Source: Watersipora subatra
Taxonomy: Eukaryota > Bryozoa > Gymnolaemata > Cheilostomatida > Watersiporidae
Reading direction: 5' to 3'
Length of the DNA stretch: 64,000 bases
Assembly: GCF_963576615.1 (NCBI RefSeq)
Contig: NC_088714.1
Coordinates: 31,776,643-31,840,642, forward strand
The notes beneath the pieces were generated by a model. That model did no database searches. It saw only the letters and a program-made list of their open reading frames with translations, and was not told where the DNA came from. This document shows positions 55,900 through 64,000 of the stretch, in pieces (the stretch's first letter is position 1; every line of letters starts with the position of its first letter). A program made the position numbers and the translations under genes.

Positions 55900-58110
55900 T
55901 AGAAGCAAGCTAATGCAAAAGTTGCTTATAAAAAGGGGACCTATACAATTCTAGAAACTATAGACCAATATCCCTAACTTGTATTTTGTGTAAAATTCTT
56001 GAGCAGATAATATGTAGTAAACAGCATAGTTTTCTCAAAAGCAACAAGATTTTAGTAGAAAATCACTATCGCTTTAGAAAAAACAGATCTCGCGAAACTA
56101 AGCTAGTATGTCTCTACAATCATCTAGCCACAAATCCCATCAAACCACAACCCACAAACCCGATCACTGATGTATTTATTCAAGTTTTTTCAAGGCTGTT
56201 CACTCCGTCAATCACCGCAAGCTGATTATTAAACTATGTGGATATGACGTTAGTGATCAGTTGATTTTATGGATAATAGCATTTTCGGCAGGCAAGTGTA
56301 TTCATGTGTATTCATAATTGAGTGTATGTGTCATATTATAATTGCGTTTTTTGTTTTATTGTTGTTGTCTTAACTTTGTCTAAAATCATTAGGTTGTTAT
56401 CATTTGTGCTTGAGATTAGCTGTGAGTAAATGTGTCGTGTAAGTCTTCGGGGTTTCAGTGCATTGTAACTGCTCATTTGGTTAGTTAAGCACTGTAAAAC
56501 CTGTATTTGAACACTATCTTTATTTGAAGGCCACCTCTATTTGAACGCTACTATAAGAGAAGAATTGAAAAATAGAGCACCACCCTTTTATTTGAAGGCC
56601 AACTATATTTGAACGACACTTTGACATTCATCACGCTAATTAATAATCAAAGGTACCTAACTAGGCATATTGTACTAAAGGGACATATTGTACTTTCGAT
56701 AGACTTTGAGTTTAGTGGGCCAGTATTAAATGACCACGCATCAAAGACTCAAATAAACGCACCTGGATCATGGCGCCTGGAGATTGAGCCTTCTACACTG
56801 AGGTCTTGATATGCAATTAAAACCTGCTTACCGTGTAAGTTGCATGTTAAACTTCTTCAGAGCACTACGAGAACATACTTATAAAATTTGACAGACATGT
56901 CGAGCAGGCACAAATCCGAAGATGCTAGTCGTCAAGTTGTTCACGGGATGTGGGATCACCAAAGCTCTAGATTGCTCCGAGGATAACAAGATTCATCATT
57001 TCAGGTCAAACGATCCAACTGGGATGTCACCTGGACTGGAATATCTCCAGCAAGCGAGGGCTAATGCTGGCATTACCAATAAAAATAACATTCAGCTATT
57101 TGATGCTGATGATCAAGTTCTAGAGAATGACGAGAACTGTGCAATAGGGATGTATCATTTGATTTTCAACATTAAACACTATCGCTTACCGGTGATCACC
57201 TTATTATTTTGTATTATATGTGTTGTATCAGATTTCTTGTTGTATAATTTTATGTTGTTTGTTATTTCATCTTTCATTGTTCGTTAAATTATTTTGTGTT
57301 AGATTCTTATGTTGAATGTTATGTTATTGTTCGGTTATCAATATTATGTTCATATTGTTTAAATTATATTATAACTTTAAGTTGCATGTTATCATTCGTT
57401 ATTCATTAAATGAATTTAACTTCCCAAAATCCTGAGCAGCTAGTTGAAAAATTGAACACCACTTTTTTATTGAATACCACCTCTAATTAAATGCCATCAT
57501 GCCATAGAACGCCATAGCGTTCAAATAAAGGTTTTACGGTACTTTGAGTAACTATTATATAATACCTTCCCCCTGAGTTCTCTTTGTGTGATTGCATAGC
57601 CTACTTTTCCGTTCTCTTATATAGTTGTACTGTATTCGTTCAGTGGGTGATTCTAATACAGGTACTTAGTCATTGACTGGAAATCGTATTCACAACAGGG
57701 GGCAACCAGTCACTTTATTGTTTTTATTATACATTAATGATTCGTCCAAAATACTTACATGTATTTATAAAGGTGGATTGCTTGCGGATGATGCTGTGCT
57801 TTACAATGTTATGTAGCAGTAGTATGTTCTGTAATTAAACACATGAGAATAGTGAGGCAAAAAATGGCAACTGTCTTTTAATATAAACAAATGTTCAGCA
57901 CTTACTGTAGGATAAAATAACTCGACAAGTCAAGAAAATTATGTCAAAAATTGTCACGGCCATCAGTATTTAGAAGTGGATTTTTTGCACAATCTCCCTT
58001 TTACTTAACATGTTGACATTAGTGCAAGCAAAGTCTTAGAACTCTGACAATGCTATGAAGGCGATTAAAAATAACAGATACTAAATTTAAGCTTGTTGGT
58101 TACAGGACTT
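55900..58110 (+). pseudogene. LINE (non-LTR retrotransposon) reverse transcriptase remnant, split by a Tigger element
   Basis: 5' part 55940-56330: NYRPISLTCILCKILEQII, then RFRKNRSRETKLV and, after a frameshift, VNHRKLIIKLCGYDVSDQ. These are standard RT domains of CR1/Jockey/Rex-type LINEs. 3' part 57690-58110: LFLLYINDSSKI, GGLLADDAVLYN (the A-D-D active-site box) and YLEVDFLHNLPFT. Between them lies the element at 56492-57539 plus unassigned flanks. Stops and frameshifts mean it is dead. Confidence 0.82.
56492..57539 (+). mobile_element. Tigger-type element with transposase C-terminal remnant
   Basis: Left end CTGTAAAACCTGTATTTGAA and right end ttcaaataaaggttttacgg are inverted; TA follows the right end and a degenerate CA precedes the left. 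A frame from 56922 encodes VVKLFTGCGITKALDCSEDN, matching the Tigger motif (SF..CGI..ALDG.ED) after the DDE region. The rest of the transposase is missing. Sister to the element at 59116-62223, which has the same termini. Confidence 0.85.
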
Positions 58111-58114
58111 AGTA

Positions 58115-58915
58115 AGATCTGGCTTAGTAAGATCTGGGTGTCAGGCGTGATATCCTATTTGTAAAAAAGAACCAAAGTGCAACTTCTTTTGTGCAAAAAA
58201 GGAAAGAAAAAAAGTTTGGATTTTTCTAATAATATAGCAGTTCTCTCCCCTTTTGTCTTTTCAGGAAATCTCCGAGGGAAACCGACAATTAGAACAAAAA
58301 TTAGTTTCTCTTCGATCACTTATTTTTTCAAATGCGCAAGCATGCAATCATTATACACATAAATTTACTTTCATAAAGCAATTAAGTACATATATTTAAA
58401 ACCCACTGATAATGGAAAAGAGAAAGTCAGCGCGGGCAGTGTTTATCAAAGAGGGTTTTCATGAAAAAAAGATCAGACGTTTTTATTACCACTAATTCTA
58501 TATATATATAGTTTATTTAGTAATACTTGAATTATAATGGGTCTGAAATGAAAGAGATAGGTTTTTATAATTTTTGAGCCATTTGCCCTGAAATGTTCTA
58601 TTAATAGTTTAGTCTATTCTAATTCTATCTAATAATTGAATGTTGCTTAACTTATGTAACATCTTAGCAATTGTTTTTTCGTTCTTGCTTGTGTTACATC
58701 CCTCATTGCTGCGTCACTTCCATGCTCATTTTGTTAGTAATTAAACTGCACCTGAAAAACTGGACAGTTTTTATTCAGCTTTAGAAATTCAATATTTACA
58801 TGCTTAATCATTAAGAGTGTAAACTAATGGCCATATGATTTTATTTACAGAAGTTGTTTGGAAAAATGACAGCTGTTTAAGGTAATAGTAAGAGATCATC
58901 TTCAATATTATCAAC
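58115..58915. other. Intergenic between LINE remnant and host gene
   Basis: AT-rich; presumably contains the promoter of the gene starting at 58920. No element was assigned. Confidence 0.4.
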
Positions 58916-58919
58916 TAAA

Positions 58920-61900
58920 ATGGAGGTGAAGGAAGTGTGTAAGAGTTTAACTGCTTTATGGGACGCGTCACAGGAAGCTCTGACACAATGTAAAGCCCAT
59001 CTTTCTCAAGGTGAGGCTTTTGCTTGATTAAAATCCGCTGCAGCTGAGCTGAGTTCACTACTTGTATACTTGCAGTTGTACTATTTATCTTTATAGTTAG
59101 CCTCATGTATTACTACTGTAAAGCCTTTATTTGAACGCTATGGTGCTCTATCTTTCAACTCTTCTCTTAGAGTTGTGCTTTATTAGAGGGGATGTTCAAA
59201 TAAGTACTCAAAATGTATTTTTCAAACACCTCATCAGAATGTTGAGAAGATAGTTTCCACTTTTTCTTGAGTGAATCGAATGTTGCCTATATTTTGCAAA
59301 CTCACTCGGGCGGAGCAACATTAACCTTTTTGGTTGCAAGAAATTTGCTAACTTACCTCCACCTTGTTATAGATCTTTTAATAACTTTGCACGAGGAAGC
59401 TGATACATGTCTCTACCCATATCTATTGCTTGCAATTAACCTCAATGATCTTAGGGTCTGCACGTTGCAATTTGTTGGAGTTTTCAAGTTTTTACTTCAC
59501 TCTAAATTTGAAGACATATTTTCATTCTACAACTAAATTATATTTACCAAGGTTGCATAAATGCTCATATGTTTGCCACAAATTGCAGCAAAAACTGGCT
59601 TTTTATGTGCAATAGAAGAGGATTTACGAGCGTTGATCCATTGTAAGCCAAGTTCAGATTAGCGCAATTATGCTGTCAAATGATATGCTATAAATCTTCA
59701 AATTTATAAGTTATATAATAATAATAATCTATCAAATGCCATAAATATATATATTCAAGAACAAGTGACATAAACAAAGCATATTTATAATACATTCAGA
59801 AACAAAAACTGACTTTTTTAAAACTAGAAATTCCCCTGTCATACAGCCCACGACCAAAGTGATATTGGAAAAAAGAAAGGGTACTGCTGGTTGAGAAATG
59901 CAATATTAGCAGGCAAATGGCACTGCAGTGCAATAGAAGAACTGCAATAGTAGCTGCATTATACTGGGTGTCATTACGTACAACAAACAGCAATAATGAA
60001 AGGCAAAGATTATATGTTTATATCTATCCCCTGCAATAGGAGAAATGCAATATTAGAAGTAAAGTGGCAAGCTGCTGTGTAATATACACAGTTTGAAAGT
60101 TGGTTATGTTGAATGCAGAATGGTTTTGACAGCGATCTGTAATCAAAGTGAAGAAATAGATCATGATCACAGAAACCATGGTTAAGTCGGGTGTGTGAGA
60201 TTTAGAATTATCTACACTAGCAGAAGGAAAAAATTCTCAGTTATTTTGCATAAAAAAAATTTGATTCCAGCTTAATTACAGCAAGTTTTATGGTCAATAA
60301 ACTGAATGCATGTTTACCATTAGTGCAAAAACATAGTTCTGAGAAAACTGGTGTTAAAGTTTGAGAAACGAAAACCAATGCACAATTTTGTTTACATTTC
60401 AAAATGTCCTATAGCAACCAATATCAAGAAGTTGTTATATTTATCTAGATTTTTGTATTTACAATGTATATGCAAAAAATTATGCTGAATTTAAAAATCT
60501 AAACAGATTTTAGTTGGTTGTCATAGAAATAGCTGTATATCTATAAGAAAATGTAGGCCTATTACTTAATTTTGCAGATATTAAAAACGGCTTGGCAGTA
60601 CCGCGATATTGGGCACAGCCGTAGTATCATCAACAAAATCTTTAGAAAAATAATAACAGTAACATATTGCCCACCATCGGTCACTATGTACCTCGATCTT
60701 GTAAATTCGAATGAGTATTCTTATGATTAAATCTTATAATAATCTTATAAAATCGAATAATTATTCTTATAATTAAATATTGTATATATCTTATAAGAAT
60801 CGTTAGAAAAATATCATCGTCATTTCCTTTACTTTCACTGCTTTGAACATCAGTTGGAATACCAAAGTACTCATTATAAGTGTCCAAAATGTCAGTTAAC
60901 TTTAAAATCGGCAAAAAGTAAATGATTACTTTTCATTACTTCTACGTTAATTACAGAAACCTTCGGCAATTGGACAATGCCATAGACTGGTGAAATGTGC
61001 ACGTTTTTTTCGTAAATTGCGGACGACTTAATGGTTCTACTCTCTGCCACACGGCTTTATCGGCGTTTTGTTGGCCGGTCTTAACTTTGATTAAAAAAGG
61101 CTTGTCAGATTTTAACGGCGATTTTAGGCCAAACTAATCTGTCTAGTCATGTATTATCCGATCAGATGGGTAAGTTTTAGGATATTGTCTACACTTATCA
61201 AAGACTTGGTAACATATTTAAATAGGTTTATATGTGTTTTGTATCGTTATTATATTTAAATACTACAAACAAAAATGGTTAAATTTGTTGATGAGATTTC
61301 AGTACAAGGGTTGGGGTACAGCAATGATGAATAATTTTCAGAACTTGTGTGCGCATATGCATTTATGCGTATGCGCTCCCAAATACTCGCTTCGCTGGTG
61401 TTTGGTCGTGGAACAAAATTATTAGCACTGTTTGCTCGGTCAGTTGCATTCTGATTGTTGCATCTGTTTGAAACCATTTCATATTCTTCTAGCTGTTCAA
61501 TACCTTTCACAGTGTCTTCTGACCTCAACCTTTTTTTTTTACACAGCTGAGCTAGTCGATATTAGCATCCAAACAACTTTTGAGCAGAGCATAACTTTTA
61601 CGAGCTGCATTTTTGAATACATGCATACCCTTCTCGTACTCGAAGGCAACTGGAGGCTAAAATTGTGAGGCTATTCTGAATACACGCGGCTTCTCTTTAT
61701 TAGAAATAAAGAGAAACCACGTGTAATCAAAATATGTAGTCGCGCAGATTCGATTGTAAATGCAAAAACTTTTTTACATACATCGGAGTATCAAGACTAC
61801 ATTGAAAAGAAACTACTATTAGTCTGATACAGTTACCAATTATTTCTATAGTGTTGCATTCAAAGTTTTAACAAAAAAACCGTCAAGACTTGGAGTTGGA

Positions 61901-62911
61901 AAATGGACTTCGATACGAACGAATTAATTGTTATTGACGTGATCGAGTCATTATTGGTATGGTTTTGTGAATACTTTTCTAATGAACACTTTCTATTATG
62001 GCTTCCTAGAGATCAAGAATGTCAAATGATGGTGGTCAAATAGAAGTGGTGTTCAATTAAAAGGTAGCACTCTATTTTTCAACTCTTCTCCTATAGTAGC
62101 GGTTGAATAGAGGTGGCGTTCAAATAGAGGTGGCGTTCAAATATAGGTGGCATTCAAATAGAGGTGGCGTTCAAATAAAGGTGGCGTTCAAATAAAGGTG
62201 GCGTTCAAATACAGGTTTTACAATAGTCATAATTTGTGTTTTCAGGTTCAGCGAAAACTTTCATGGCCTCTCAGTTGAATGGCACAAAGACTGATCTTGG
62301 CTCAAATGTTTTATTTCGTATTGCCCACGCTTACGCTGGCGAATACAAAAGGTAAACTTACTATCATCATTACTTCATTCATTCAATTTTCTCTGCTCAT
62401 CAACAAACAAAATCTGGATGCTATTCTAAAGTAATTTAAGTGCTTTGATGGTACGCCAATGTAGGGTAATCATTGGCGTACATTGTAATTTTTGGTAAGG
62501 TTATAAAATTAGATTATTTATTCTGCCTTACAGGATATGTTGTGCATTGCTAAAACATCTCTTGGTGTTTTCCATTAAGGACTTTTCATTGCTATGTTTA
62601 AGCGTGTTTAAGAATCAACAATGTTTATAACTTGTCAGTTTTTTACTCTTTCAAATTGAACAAATTTTAACATTGTGCAAAAGAAAATGCTGTTGACTAG
62701 TTTTTTGCGTATTTTAGAATATGCCAAATAATGCGAAAACAGGGGTAAAATGCTTATCAGGAATTTGTTTGTTTGAAACAAACTAATTTTTGATAAGCTT
62801 GTACTTTGCAGACTTGGAATTACTAAATATGCACAACTCGAGGATTTCTGTCGACAGAACTTTGCAAATGCAGAGATTCAAGATTGTGTGACGGCTTTGG
62901 ATGAAGTTGAG
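58920..62911 (+). CDS. 5' part of an unidentified host gene (three exons, runs off the window)
   Basis: Exon 1 58920-59010 starts MEVKEVCKSLTALWDASQEA with a Kozak-like aaaATGG. Exon 2 62246-62351 continues SAKTFMASQLNGTKTDLGSN and VLFRIAHAYAGEYKR. Exon 3 62812-62911 gives LGITKYAQLEDFCRQNFANA and CVTALDEVE. Donors GTGAGG, GTAAAC, GTAAGT and acceptors tttcag, ttgcag agree, and phases 1, 0 (via AG|A) and 0 join 99 codons without a stop. No family recognised; mostly helical, soluble, no signal peptide. Intron 1 (3.2 kb) is almost entirely one Tigger element; intron 3 carries another. The precise model is inference from splice signals and phase. Confidence 0.7.
60170..60720. repeat. Dispersed repeat of about 540 bp, copy 2
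   Basis: Collinear with 23336-23880 in the same orientation (see that entry). A minus-strand frame beyond it (60910-60800, LKLTDILDTYNEYFGIPTDV) has no counterpart there. Confidence 0.8.
61681..61724. repeat. 20-bp-arm hairpin
   Basis: tacacgcggcttctctttat, loop tagaa, then ataaagagaaaccacgtgta. Two mismatches. Lies within the 59116-62223 element. Confidence 0.8.
62100..62213. repeat. 17-bp tandem array in Tigger terminus, about six units
   Basis: The unit gaggtggcgttcaaata repeats with single-base variants up to the terminal TGTAAAACC-type end. The unit is the subterminal word of this element family (ttcaaataaaggt). Confidence 0.9.
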
Positions 62912-63004
62912 GTAAGTTGGTATTGGTTTCGATCGCAATTCTTAAGCAACTAAAGGAAACTAACTAAAGGGGGTCGGGTATGCAGAAGATTAGTAAAAGT
63001 TATA

Positions 63005-64000
63005 CAATGAAACATGGATAACTTGCCCTCGGATATATCGAACACATGATTAACTCGAATAGATTTGCTTGGTCCGTTCCCACGCAATGATAAATGGCTT
63101 TATATAACTTGACCTCGGCACCGTTAACTCGAACAGTTTTTTGCCGAATTCACAAACGTGGTTTCTATTCAATTTATTTCGAAGGAGTTTCCACTAGTCG
63201 CGGAGCTGAGACTACTCTGCTTTCTTAACGAAAGCGCTTTTTATACGCATCTAGTGTACATATAATTTCCCCCGTACCGTATAATGGAACCGAAAAAGAA
63301 ATCGTATAAAAATGATTAATAGGGTCGCTAAGACGTTCGCTTAGTTACGGCCAAGCTATAAATGTTAGAAGGTATTAGCGATAAAAATTTAATAAAGATA
63401 GACACAGCATGCAAAATACATATTGTAACAGTGATTATATGCGGATACATAAAGATAAAATGTCACAAATAGGCTCGTGGCTTGGCGTCCGCTACAACAG
63501 ACATCCGCTTTACGATGGCATCACGCAAGCAAAAAAAAGCGTGGAAACCTTCTGACAAACTTAAAGTACTCGAGGAAATCGAAGCAGGACAAAAGCTATC
63601 AGCATTATCAAAAAGAGAAAATCTTTTAAAAAGTACAGTGGCAACATGGATTAAACAAAAAGAAAGAATAAGATCGTTATGTGACCAAAATTCATCAAGG
63701 CTAAGAGATCGTTCAACTCGCATGATGATTTGGATGGTGTATTATTGACTTGGTTTAGACAAGTGCGTAGTGAAGGCGTACCTATTGATGGGCCAATTTT
63801 CTTAGAAAAAGCTAACAAGTTTTTAAGGACTATAATAACTGTTTAAAATCTATTTCTACAATAAGTCACACTGTTGATCTTTCTCAAAAAAATACCTTGT
63901 CACAGACTACACTCGATAAATTTTTAAATGAAACAACTGATCAGATGTAAAGCATGATTTTTTGCATTGGTCATAAATGTTTACTTATGTCCAGTTTTAA
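63005..64000 (+). mobile_element. Tigger-type element, left part (continues past the window)
   Basis: Starts TA|CAATGAAACATGGATAACTT with subterminal blocks shared with 3837-4963 (tggtccgttcccac). Contains the transposase remnant below. The right end lies outside the window. Inserted in the intron after exon 3 of the host gene. Confidence 0.82.
63515..63948 (+). pseudogene. Tigger-type transposase, DDE core deleted
   Basis: The start at 63515 (MASRKQKKAWKPSDKLKVLE) gives the CENP-B N-type helix-turn-helix, EIEAGQKLSALSKRE then TVATWIKQKERI. A frameshift near 63715 follows. The CENP-B-type second HTH then reads LTWFRQVRSEGVPIDGPIFL followed by EKANKFL. Directly afterwards, near 63830, comes the typical tail (DLSQKNTLSQTTLDKFL) and a stop. 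The DDE catalytic domain, normally between these, is absent. Confidence 0.82.

Larger units (their letters stand above)
59116..62223. mobile_element. 3.1-kb Tigger-type element in intron 1 of the host gene
   Basis: The left end CTGTAAAGCCTTTATTTGAA and right end (ttcaaatacaggttttacaa) are inverted and flanked by TA (59114-59115, 62224-62225). The terminus matches that of 56492-57539. It includes the dispersed repeat 60170-60720, a perfect 20-bp hairpin and a tandem array in its right end. A clear transposase frame is not visible. Confidence 0.8.

Overview
The window looks like metazoan nuclear DNA: AT-rich, with genes split by introns carrying clear GT/AG junctions and surrounded by transposon debris. 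An invertebrate-type lysozyme points to an invertebrate, most likely a marine one. No species can be named from the sequence alone. There is no bacterial-style operon, CRISPR array or rRNA.

Host genes. (1) A plus-strand arrestin-domain (ARRDC/alpha-arrestin-like) gene has exons at 2928-2997, 5257-5419, 10308/10312-10671 and 12014-12073; its 5' exon(s) were not found. (2) A minus-strand, three-exon i-type lysozyme gene at 16777-18464 is complete and has both catalytic acids. (3) The 5' end of an unidentified plus-strand gene starts at 58920 (exons 58920-59010, 62246-62351, 62812-62911) and runs off the window. Everything else I can assign is mobile or repetitive.

DNA transposons dominate. Pogo/Tigger-type elements (TA target duplication) lie at 3837-4963, 6689-7695, 13187-14937, 43761-45010 (inside an older pogo C-terminal remnant), 56492-57539, 59116-62223 and 63005-end. 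Several keep N- and/or C-terminal pieces of the transposase but none shows a DDE core. Elements with 8-bp target duplications (hAT-like) are at 4160-4284, 51823-52906 and 54954-55677. Elements with TTAA target sites (Kolobok/T2- or piggyBac-like) are at 47319-49538 and 53656-54533. A LINE reverse transcriptase (about 55900-58110) is split by a Tigger element.

The middle third is layered. At 21.9-28.9 kb and 45.8-50.7 kb there are two diverged Ty3/gypsy-like pol remnants on the minus strand. Both are accompanied by a plus-strand exon set that seems to encode a small membrane protein. The first also holds a decayed minus-strand gene of the family marked by FKTPRKC, LIDE, HADNC and GQNKN motifs. 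From 29.6 to 42 kb there are at least four decayed copies of one intron-containing unit, intermixed with pieces of a transposase-like family bearing an SHGK(G/S)-DG motif.

Tandem repeats include a (TGAC)n tract, a (TA)n microsatellite, a TTACC-type array grown out of a Tigger terminus, a 39-bp minisatellite of about 21 units, a 47-bp triplet, a 57-bp pair and a 17-bp array in another Tigger terminus. All percent-identity impressions are by eye; no search was run.
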